A program made the position numbers and the translations under genes. 49,752 nucleotides of DNA. Source: Catellatospora methionotrophica. Lineage in GTDB: Bacteria; Actinomycetota; Actinomycetes; Mycobacteriales; Micromonosporaceae. The notes below the pieces were generated by a model, which was given only the letters and a program-made list of their open reading frames with translations, did not search any database and was not told the DNA's origin. Location: NCBI RefSeq assembly GCF_011297335.1, contig NZ_JAAOTJ010000034.1, positions 1-49,752 of the forward strand. The letters run 5' to 3'. Shown one piece after another: positions 28,633 through 36,329 of the stretch (the first letter of the stretch is position 1; each line of letters opens with the position of its first letter).

Positions 28633-29913
28633 CTAGTCTCTCTCCCTGAACCGGGACATCGGCACTCGGTCGTCCTCGACGTCGCGATTGATTTCGACGT
28701 CCAGGCCGAACAGACCGTAGACCCTCAGGAGGGCTTCATAGGTATCACGCTCTGGGTCTCCAACCGCAGGCCAGGACAGGTCCAACATGTCCGCGCTGGC
28801 TGGCTGCGCGTCGCTGATCATCATGTGAAGTTGGAAGTTCGCAGCACCGAGCAGGCGCGGTTCATCGCCCCTGAAGCGTCGGGCCACGATCCGGTGTTGG
28901 ACTGCTCCAGTCACCCGCGGCTTGATGAGATCGTCTGCGATTCGGAAGTACTCCAAGGTCATTTCTGTGAGAACCCAGGGGTTGATGCGTTCTCGACGCG
29001 AGTACTGCTCCATTGCCCAGCCCAGCAGGTCTGATGTCGCTGGAAGCCCTGCGGTTAGGAGGCCGTTGGGACGGACCCATAGGGCATACCGCGTCTGATC
29101 CAGATATAGGCCACCACCTAGCACACGGAGTCTTCCCGTACGGTCCGCCAGGTTGAAGCCGTCCCGCCTAAGGACGTCCTGATGACTCAGGGCACCTTGC
29201 ACCCCGTTCCCGCCGAACATCTCACGCAGTAGCCCCGCACGGCCGGTCGGAATGCTCTGAAGGTAGAGCACTGGAACATCCGCCCAGTCCTGCATCTGTT
29301 CCATTTCGTTGATGGACTCTTCGGCCAGGAGGGCCATATCCGAGACGGGAATGATCTGGGACTGCTCCTGAGGCCAGGCTCTTGCCCGCAGACCTTCGTT
29401 GATCAGGCCGTATACGTCGTCGGGTGGCAAGTAAACGGTTCTGTCGCCGTGGCGTTGCGGGATCACGACGCCCTCTGCGAGCTTGTCCCGGTCGTTGATC
29501 ATTCTCCGGACGATGACATATCGCGTGCTCTCCGCCACCGGTTCGACGTCAAGCACCAGGTAATGGTCTGGGCTGTCGGGGTCCGGGTACCAAGCGTGAC
29601 TGACGACCACCCGTGGCCGCAAGTGCTCGTTTAGCACGTCAATCCAGGTGTTCAGGTCAGCCGCGCTCTGGGGAAACGGGTGCCGTTTGTCAGCTACCTC
29701 CAGCGCTTGATCGTCAAGCTTCTTCGTCGAGATACCGAGGACCAGCAGGCCGCCCTGGGCATTGGCGAATGCCGCGACGTCCTTGCACAGTTCGTACTTT
29801 CCCTTGTCCGTTTTGATCGGGTAAGGGGAGGACTTAAAGTCCAGCCACGATGTCTCAGGAAGACCGAGCAGATCATCCGGCTTTCCGGATGCAAGCGCAT
29901 TGATCACGGTCAT
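28633..29913 (-). CDS. AlbA_2 (Schlafen-type) domain protein (426 aa)
   Basis: The N-terminal ~170 residues match the AlbA_2 putative DNA-binding domain: ESSWL-type motif in LPETSWLDFKSSPYP, then KYELCKDVAAFANAQGGLLVLGIST and later VIVRRMINDRDKLAEGVVIPQRHGDRT. The remaining ~250 residues have no recognised domain, and the HATPase or wHTH ends seen in other AlbA_2 proteins are missing. AlbA_2 occurs in regulators and in phage-defence and nuclease proteins. The start at 29913 (MTVINALASG) is the best ATG; a GTG five codons upstream is an alternative. Four AGGCCGTC repeats lie ~150 nt upstream. Within an island carrying an R-M system, a defence or element-control role is a fair inference. Confidence 0.8.
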   Translation of the reverse strand: MTVINALASGKPDDLLGLPETSWLDFKSSPYPIKTDKGKYELCKDVAAFANAQGGLLVLGISTKKLDDQALEVADKRHPFPQSAADLNTWIDVLNEHLRPRVVVSHAWYPDPDSPDHYLVLDVEPVAESTRYVIVRRMINDRDKLAEGVVIPQRHGDRTVYLPPDDVYGLINEGLRARAWPQEQSQIIPVSDMALLAEESINEMEQMQDWADVPVLYLQSIPTGRAGLLREMFGGNGVQGALSHQDVLRRDGFNLADRTGRLRVLGGGLYLDQTRYALWVRPNGLLTAGLPATSDLLGWAMEQYSRRERINPWVLTEMTLEYFRIADDLIKPRVTGAVQHRIVARRFRGDEPRLLGAANFQLHMMISDAQPASADMLDLSWPAVGDPERDTYEALLRVYGLFGLDVEINRDVEDDRVPMSRFRERD

Positions 29914-30662
<749 letters not shown>

Positions 30663-30781
30663 CTGTACGTCTGAGCTCTCAGGGCTAGGCGTGCCGGGCA
30701 AGTGCTACAAGCGCCTGCTTATGGCAAATATCCAGCGCACGGCATGGCGGGCAAAGTTCCTCTGCCGTGCACTAGAAAGAT

Positions 30782-31888
30782 CTACTTAGCTGTACTGGGG
30801 ACGAGAGCCTTCTTGAGTTGTCGCGCGATGGCCTGGGCGAGGCCGCCTGGCACGGCGTTGCCGATCTGCTTTGCAATCTCGATCTTTGACCCGCACCATA
30901 GAAAGTCATCGGGAAAGTCCTGGAGGAGAGCGCCTTCGAGGTGCGTGATCACTCGGTTGACGCGCGGTCCGTTCTCTTCCCACTGGGGGTGCAGGTACTG
31001 TCCCTTCTCCGGTTTGAAGAATTCGGTTCGAATCGTCAAGGAAGGTGCGTCCCACCGCATACGGCCCATGACGTCGGTCGTGCCGGTCGGCTTGTCGCGC
31101 CAGCACCGCGGCAGCAGTTCGTCGGGCAGGTTGAAGCGGCCCCCGCCGGGGGGTACGCAGTCATAGCGCTTCAGCGAGAGCTCGCGCGGTTGGCGGCCGA
31201 AGTGCAGGTCAAGCCACTTGTACGCGCCTTGAATCTCCTCGCCGAAGAACTCCGTGCGGGTCTCGGGCAGTTCGGTGGTGGTGGGCATATCCGGCAGACC
31301 TGCGATACGGTCACGTACCGTCCGCCACGGCAGCTGGTCGCCGGTCGGCACCCGTGCATGAGTCGGGTCCGGTAGGTCGATCTTGCCGATGCGTGAGCCG
31401 ATGACGATCGTCCTGGGACGACGCTGGGCGACCCCGTAGTCTGCTGCCAGTAGTACGCCTGGGGTGAGCTCGTAGTCGGCAATCATGCCGTGGTCGGCTT
31501 CGTCGAGCAGAAGTTGAAACTCGGTGCTGGCGGAGAACCGTTCGACGTTCTCGATGACGAACACCCGCGGCTTGACCGTGGCTACGACGCGGAGGTATTC
31601 CTTCCACAGCTGGTTACGTGGGTCGTTGACGTCCTTGCTGCCGAGGTTCGAGAAGCCCTGGCAGGGCGGTCCGCCGATGACGACGTCGGCCTCAGGTAGC
31701 AAGTCGTTCGACACCTGAGTGATGTCGCCCCAGATCGTGTGGTCCTCGCCGAAGTTCGCCGCATATGTCGACGCCGCCTGCCGGTTGAACTCCACCGCGA
31801 GCACGGGTTCGAACCCTTCGCGCGTGAAGCCGGAGGTCATACCGCCGCATCCGGCGAACAAGTCGATCAAGGTCAGCGGCTTTGCCAT
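30782..31888 (-). CDS. DNA (cytosine-5) methyltransferase, NaeI-like system (368 aa)
   Basis: Transfers methyl groups from SAM to cytosine C5. The standard motifs are in order: I DLFAGCGGMTSGF, IV GGPPCQGFSNLGS with the catalytic Cys, VI VIENVERF, VIII QRRPRTIVIGSR and X KQIGNAVPGGLAQAIA. The variable target-recognition region falls between ~200 and 300. Beside a NaeI-type endonuclease it should protect the same site, which for NaeI is GCCGGC; target assignment here is inference. The gene diverges from the Vsr gene with 43 nt between starts, and protects the host from the endonuclease encoded further right. Confidence 0.93.
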   Translation of the reverse strand: MAKPLTLIDLFAGCGGMTSGFTREGFEPVLAVEFNRQAASTYAANFGEDHTIWGDITQVSNDLLPEADVVIGGPPCQGFSNLGSKDVNDPRNQLWKEYLRVVATVKPRVFVIENVERFSASTEFQLLLDEADHGMIADYELTPGVLLAADYGVAQRRPRTIVIGSRIGKIDLPDPTHARVPTGDQLPWRTVRDRIAGLPDMPTTTELPETRTEFFGEEIQGAYKWLDLHFGRQPRELSLKRYDCVPPGGGRFNLPDELLPRCWRDKPTGTTDVMGRMRWDAPSLTIRTEFFKPEKGQYLHPQWEENGPRVNRVITHLEGALLQDFPDDFLWCGSKIEIAKQIGNAVPGGLAQAIARQLKKALVPSTAK

Positions 31889-31931
31889 GCGCCGATCTTA
31901 AGGCCAAGGGCCGACGTAAGGCGGAACCGAG

Positions 31932-32405
31932 ATGCGCGACTATCCTCACGATGTGGCGAAGACCCCGCAGTCCTGGGCCTCCTCGGAGGGAACGCGGCGC
32001 AGCATGCAAGCCAACCGAGGTAGGGACACCTCGCCGGAGCTCGCGATCCGTCGGCGAGCACACGCCGTCGGACTGCGCTACCGCGTCTGTGTGCGGCCCC
32101 TGCCAGGGCTGCGCAGGACCGCCGACCTGGTGTTCACCCGGGCGAAGGTCGCGGTATTCGTGGACGGGTGCTTCTGGCACGGCTGCGAGCAGCACCACAC
32201 GGTTGCCAAGACCAATGCAGAGTTCTGGGCGAAGAAGGTCCAGGCGAATCGCGGCCGGGACCTTCAGACGGACGCCGCGCTCACCGCCGCTGGCTGGACG
32301 GTCGTGCGGATCTGGGAACACGAAGACCCCGACCATGCGGTGGACCGGATCCGAGCGGCGGTCACGGACGCCAGAATCAGTGCCAGCCGTACGGCGGGGG
32401 CTTGA
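31932..32405 (+). CDS. vsr: Very-short-patch-repair (Vsr) endonuclease (157 aa)
   Basis: The conserved core reads SMQANRGRDTSPELAIRR, RTADLVFTRAKVAVFVDGCFWHGC and FWAKKVQANRGRDLQT, carrying the catalytic Asp (in TADLVF), His (WHGC) and metal-site residues of Vsr. It nicks at T:G mismatches left by deamination of 5-methylcytosine and so offsets mutation caused by the neighbouring methyltransferase. The ATG at 31932 is accepted; an internal ATG at 32004 would remove the first 24 residues but keep the core. It converges on the restriction gene with 21 nt between stops, giving an M-V-R cassette. Confidence 0.93.
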   Translation: MRDYPHDVAKTPQSWASSEGTRRSMQANRGRDTSPELAIRRRAHAVGLRYRVCVRPLPGLRRTADLVFTRAKVAVFVDGCFWHGCEQHHTVAKTNAEFWAKKVQANRGRDLQTDAALTAAGWTVVRIWEHEDPDHAVDRIRAAVTDARISASRTAGA

Positions 32406-32426
32406 CCCACTCCGTCTCACGCAGTG

Positions 32427-33560
32427 TCAGTACTGGCCTTCGCCTTGTTTGGGCAATTTCGGACCGGGCTCTTCGGGGTCGTCGGTTCGAGCTACGCGCC
32501 ACAGCTTCCCGGCGATTTTCGTGCACTTCTCCGGGTCGCCGTCTTGCCAGAGTGCAAGTCGGGCGCTCACGAACCGACCGAGAGTAGGCACGGGCAGGCC
32601 CAACTCCCTGGCCATCTGCGGGTGCGGCCTGTAGTGGCCGAAGATCACGATTCCTTCGTCCTTGAGCTGTAGCCGCGCGTCTCGCACCCTCTTAGCGCTG
32701 TCGATCTGCTGTGCGGCGGTCTCCACGGTCGCGCGGTTGACCAGCACGCCGGTCAGCTCGCGAAAGAGGTTCGTCACGGCCGTTTGCCCGGCCTTCGCGT
32801 TGACGATCTTGTCGAGTTTCTTCGGGTCCTGGATGTGCAGCAGTGTGTTCTTCACGAGATTCGCACCCGGCTTGATCCAGAGGATGCGATCGCGGCCCCG
32901 GTCGTTCAGCCGCCGTTTCTTGTCCCGTTGCTGGCCCGGAGGTCGCAAGACCGCGTCGTCGATGCGGATCAGCCCCGAGGCCCATCGGGCGGTGTACTCG
33001 TTGGCCCAGACAACAAGGGCGATCTTGCTGCCTTGTTGGTACATCTCCTGCGGGATCTCCCAGCCGTAGAGGTCCATGGACCACTTGCAGTCGACGTCCG
33101 CCCCTGCGATCTCGTAGTCCAGGTCCTCACCGTCGCGGAACAAGAACTCTCGTTGTAGCCAGATCTCCACGAGCGTGCCGATGTGAGTCTTCTCCGTCTT
33201 CATCAACTGGGTGAAGTCCCATCGACCGGTACGGCGACCGTCGTAGATCTGGTCCAGGGCCTCACGGATCGCATATCCCGTGCGGGAGCCGGATGGATCC
33301 AGTCTCTCGATCTCGTCGTGCACCGCCCAGAGCTGCGGATCCTCGTCTCGCAAAGGGGGGCGTGCATCCGTCTTGAAGGGGTCCGGGCCGCGGGCCGCCT
33401 TCGGACGCCCAGAAGTCTTGGGGCGAGGCGGGCGGAGCCGGTCACGGTGATACCGCAGGACCTCGGGGACGTCTACGGCGTCCCCTGCGAGACCGTCGAA
33501 GAGCTCACTCTGCTCGAAAGACACGAACCGGAGATTGCCGGCAAGTGCCTCCACCGTCAA
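32427..33560 (-). CDS. NaeI-family type IIE restriction endonuclease (377 aa)
   Basis: Strong NaeI similarity over the catalytic domain: KTEKTHIGTLVEIWLQREF, then LDYEIAGADVDCKWSMDL with the metal ligands Glu (LVEI), Asp (LDYE) and the D-x-K pair (VDCK). The second DNA-binding domain of NaeI, a CAP-like wHTH, is represented by LFRELTGVLVNRATVETAAQQIDS and GIVIFGHYRPHPQMARELGLPVP. It cuts GCCGGC by family and needs a second site as effector. The segment ALDQIYDG corresponds to the NaeI loop with Leu43; Ile replaces Leu here. A ~70-residue N-terminal extension (Pro/Arg-rich) is absent from NaeI. The start is TTG; a GTG six bases downstream is possible. Confidence 0.92.
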   Translation of the reverse strand: MTVEALAGNLRFVSFEQSELFDGLAGDAVDVPEVLRYHRDRLRPPRPKTSGRPKAARGPDPFKTDARPPLRDEDPQLWAVHDEIERLDPSGSRTGYAIREALDQIYDGRRTGRWDFTQLMKTEKTHIGTLVEIWLQREFLFRDGEDLDYEIAGADVDCKWSMDLYGWEIPQEMYQQGSKIALVVWANEYTARWASGLIRIDDAVLRPPGQQRDKKRRLNDRGRDRILWIKPGANLVKNTLLHIQDPKKLDKIVNAKAGQTAVTNLFRELTGVLVNRATVETAAQQIDSAKRVRDARLQLKDEGIVIFGHYRPHPQMARELGLPVPTLGRFVSARLALWQDGDPEKCTKIAGKLWRVARTDDPEEPGPKLPKQGEGQY

Positions 33561-33715
33561 TGTGAAGATCTATTTGCGGCCCACTTCGGTCCGATCGGCT
33601 GACAGCAGTTCTGACAGCAACCGCGTCACATCCAGCCAAACGGCGACCGCGCCTTGCCATTGTGGGAACAGGGGCGGCAGCGGACTCCATACTGCGTCAG
33701 CGCGCATCGATCAGG

Positions 33716-33762
33716 CTTGTAATCGGAAGGTTAGGGGTTCAAGTCCCCTGGTCGGCTCCAAC
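33716..33762 (+). repeat. Right attachment site (attR), tRNA-Thr fragment
   Basis: 47 bp identical to 24252-24298. It includes the anticodon loop, T-arm, acceptor 3' half and CCA, but the 5' half of the tRNA is missing, so it is a fragment left by integration and not a second tRNA gene. Confidence 0.88.
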
Positions 33763-33844
33763 GTCACCCTGCGAGGGTCGAACCGAGGACTCGCGTAGCG
33801 CGTTCGCTGTCGCGAATCTTCAAGACCTGTCCGGCCGGCCGAAA

Positions 33845-33850
33845 TACGGT
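33845..33850 (+). promoter_or_regulatory. Candidate leaderless -10 (TACGGT)
   Basis: TACGGT ends 7 nt before the ATG at 33858. Confidence 0.45.
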
Positions 33851-33857
33851 TTCGGCC

Positions 33858-34277
33858 ATGACAAGTCCGAACAGCGCCCCGCCGACTGCCGCTATGCGAA
33901 CACTGGTCGCGGATTTCGAAGTCACCGGCTGGGAACCGGAGGTCTACGACGAGCCTGGCGAAGGCCCGGCCCTAGCCCGGGTCACCGTTCGCAAGACCTT
34001 CCGCGGGGTCGTCGACGGGACGAGCGTTGGCGAGGTGCTGACCGCGGCCGGTCCGGACGGTCGCGGATATGTCGCCTCGGAGCGCTTCACCGGCAGCGTC
34101 GACGGTCGCGTGGGCACGGTGGTCTTCCAGCACGGAGGGCTCGACGACGGCGCGTCCGCGTACACCTTCGGTCATGTCGTGCCCGGATCGGGCACCGGGC
34201 AGCTCGCCGGGCTTGCCGGGGAGATCACCCTGACGCACGACGATTCCGGTGCTCGGGTGACGCTCGTACTGCGCTGA
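33858..34277 (+). CDS. DUF3224 domain-containing protein (139 aa)
   Basis: A small cytosolic beta-barrel family. The signature parts are FEVTGWEPEVYDEP, VRKTFRGVVDGTSVGEVL, GYVASERFTGSVDGRVGTVVFQHGG and VPGSGTGQLAGLAGE. The length is normal for the family. DUF3224 proteins are widespread in actinobacteria and have no established role. It lies just outside the island's right end and would originally have followed tRNA-Thr by about 95 nt. Confidence 0.9.
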   Translation: MTSPNSAPPTAAMRTLVADFEVTGWEPEVYDEPGEGPALARVTVRKTFRGVVDGTSVGEVLTAAGPDGRGYVASERFTGSVDGRVGTVVFQHGGLDDGASAYTFGHVVPGSGTGQLAGLAGEITLTHDDSGARVTLVLR

Positions 34278-34310
34278 TGAGGGGCGGACGCGTGTCGCGT
34301 CCGCCCCTCA
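34278..34310. terminator. 15-bp hairpin terminator
   Basis: TGAGGGGCGGACGCG (34278-34292) pairs perfectly with 34296-34310 around TGT. It separates the convergent DUF3224 and Gly/Leu-repeat genes and overlaps the stop of the former. Confidence 0.8.
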
Positions 34311-34340
34311 TTCGTGGATCTGTCGGCTGAGCGTGTCGCC

Positions 34341-36164
34341 TTACAGCGGCAGCAGGCCCGCGGCGCTGCCGACCAGCGGCAGGGAGCGCAGCACCTCCAT
34401 GGAGGTGGACATGTTGCCCAGGATCGGCAGGTCGTTGACCACCGGGAGCTGGCCGAGCATGCCGCCCATGGGGCCGCTGAGCCCGCCGCCGCCACCGGTC
34501 AGGCCGCCGAGCAGCGGCAGCTCGCCCAGGCCGGGCAGCCCCGCCTCGGTGGTCGGCGATCCCGCGTACTCCGCGTCCTCGCCCGCGACCGGGCGCTCGG
34601 TGGCCCGGTGGCGTCCGACGTGCTGGGGTGCGGGTGCGGGTGCGGGCAGGATGTTCGGGCCAGCGAGCTGCTGGCCCACCGGCTGCTGGGCGGCGGCGAT
34701 CGGCGCGGGGTTGAGCAGGTTGGCGCCGCGGCCGGGGCTGGCACCGTTCAGGCTGCCGGTGATCTTGCCGATGGCGTCGCCGACGATCGGCACCGAGCCG
34801 ACCACGGGCAGGCCGGTGCCGGGCTTGCCGCCCTGCACGATGCCGCCGGTGACCAGGTTGCCGGCGATCGGGAGCCGGGACACGGTGTCGAGGCTGAACG
34901 TGCCGTTGGCGAGGTCGCGTACGCCGGGCAGCTGCTTGGCGATGTCGCCGACGACCAGTACGCCGTCCAGCGGGCCGCCCTTGCCGAGCACGTCGCCGAG
35001 CAGCGGCAGCTTGTCGACGAAGGGCAGGCCCTCGGTCGTCTCCGCGCCCTCGGTGGCGAGCAGGTCGTCGGCGCTGTTGCGGCCCATCGCGTCGGCGATG
35101 AGCGCCGGCACGATCTGCGAGGTCGCGTCGGCGACCTGCCGGGACAGGGCCGGGTCGAGGGTGACGCCGAGGCTGTCGGACGGGTCGAGGGCGTCGACGT
35201 CGCCGAGCAGCGGGTCGACGGGTGCGCGCATCAGCATGTCGGAGGGCAGGCCGGCAGGTGCGCCGCCGATCCACTCGCCGAAGGTGTCCTGGGTGCTGCC
35301 GGCCGGTGCGGGCTGCGGCGCGGACAGGTCGTTGCGCTCGCCCGCCAGGCCGCCGGTGAGAGCGCCCAGGCTGTCGCCGCCGGTCAGGGCGGTGAGACCG
35401 GCCAGTGGGTCCGCCGCGCGTCCGCCGGTCTTCAGGCCGCTGCCGAGACCGCCGGTCAGGTCGGTGACGCCACCGGTGAGGCCGCCGAGCGGACCGTCTC
35501 CGCCGGTCAGGCCACCGAGGGGGCTGGCGCCGCCGGTCAGCCCGCTGAGGGGGCTCGCGCCGCTGCCGAGCAGTCCGCCGGTGAGGCCGCCCAGGGTGCC
35601 GCCGCCGTCCGCGCCGCCGGTGAGGCCGCCGGTCAGGCCGCCGAGGGGGCTGCTGGAGAGGCCGTCGAGCGGGCTGCCGCCGGGCTGCCCGCCGAGCAGG
35701 CCGCCGAGCGGGCCGCTGGAGAGCACGCCGGTGACGTTGTCCAGGCCCGGCAGGCCGCCCTCTTCCTTGGAGGCGCCCTTGAGCAGGCCGGTCGTGCCGT
35801 TGAGCAGGCCGGTGTCCGGCAGCGCGCGGGTCAGGGCCGGGGCCTTGCCGGTCAGTGAGATGTCCTGCATCCCGGGCGCGTACGCGGTGAGACCGAGGTC
35901 GCCGGTGCCGCGCGTGATCGACAGCGGCCCGTCGGCGCGCAGCCCCGCGTTCAGCCTGGTGTCGGTCATGTCGAGCGACAGGCCGAGGTCGTGCAGACCG
36001 CCCGTCGGGGAGAAGAGATCGGCGACCAGCCCTCGCATGGCCTGAAGATCGGCGGTCGGCTGGGCCTCGGTGACCGTTTCAGCGTGCGCGACGCCATTGC
36101 CGAGCAGCATGACGCCGCTGGCCACGCCCACGGCGCCGACGGCACGGTAGAACCACTTGTTCAT
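34341..36164 (-). CDS. Secreted Gly/Leu-repeat protein (607 aa)
   Basis: Starts MNKWFYRAVGAVGVAS with a signal peptide cleaved after VAHA-ET. Residues ~130-290 are a low-complexity array of LGGLTGG/PLGGLTGG units with Ser/Asp variants. The second half (~360-600) holds spaced copies of LP-hydrophobic-LGD: LPFVDKLPLLGDVLG, LPVVGSVPIVGDAIG, LPGLGELPLLGGL and LPVVNDLPILGNM. No Cys, no membrane anchor and no enzyme motif. I know of no named family; such composition suggests a structural or surface matrix protein. Start 36164 is preferred over 36170 because GGATGG precedes it. It diverges from the RCK gene. Confidence 0.8.
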   Translation of the reverse strand: MNKWFYRAVGAVGVASGVMLLGNGVAHAETVTEAQPTADLQAMRGLVADLFSPTGGLHDLGLSLDMTDTRLNAGLRADGPLSITRGTGDLGLTAYAPGMQDISLTGKAPALTRALPDTGLLNGTTGLLKGASKEEGGLPGLDNVTGVLSSGPLGGLLGGQPGGSPLDGLSSSPLGGLTGGLTGGADGGGTLGGLTGGLLGSGASPLSGLTGGASPLGGLTGGDGPLGGLTGGVTDLTGGLGSGLKTGGRAADPLAGLTALTGGDSLGALTGGLAGERNDLSAPQPAPAGSTQDTFGEWIGGAPAGLPSDMLMRAPVDPLLGDVDALDPSDSLGVTLDPALSRQVADATSQIVPALIADAMGRNSADDLLATEGAETTEGLPFVDKLPLLGDVLGKGGPLDGVLVVGDIAKQLPGVRDLANGTFSLDTVSRLPIAGNLVTGGIVQGGKPGTGLPVVGSVPIVGDAIGKITGSLNGASPGRGANLLNPAPIAAAQQPVGQQLAGPNILPAPAPAPQHVGRHRATERPVAGEDAEYAGSPTTEAGLPGLGELPLLGGLTGGGGGLSGPMGGMLGQLPVVNDLPILGNMSTSMEVLRSLPLVGSAAGLLPL

Positions 36165-36317
36165 GTCCATCCATTCGATTGCTGACCGATGCACCCCGAA
36201 CCGCAGGGTGCTGCTTGGTGCATTCGTCTGATGGAGCAACGACCAAAAGGGGCATATCGTCGCGGGAAAGGCATGTTCGGCGATCCCTCAGGGGTGGTAC
36301 GGGTGGTACGCGGTCGA

Positions 36318-36323
36318 TAGCAT
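36318..36323 (+). promoter_or_regulatory. Candidate leaderless -10 (TAGCAT)
   Basis: TAGCAT ends 6 nt before the GTG at 36330. A GGTGGTACG direct repeat overlaps the region 20 nt upstream. Confidence 0.5.
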
Positions 36324-36329
36324 CCGGGC

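Noticed and set aside
31932..33560. Toxin-antitoxin reading of the Vsr and NaeI-type genes
   Set aside because: Catalytic motifs match Vsr and NaeI directly, with a cognate methyltransferase beside them; a restriction-modification cassette explains all three.
33716..33762. Second tRNA-Thr gene
   Set aside because: Only the 3' half is present; there is no acceptor 5' strand or D-arm, so it is an attachment-site fragment.
34314..36045. Two long plus-strand frames over the Gly/Leu-repeat gene
   Set aside because: Low-complexity repeats remain open in several frames; only the minus frame has a start with a signal peptide and fitting stop.
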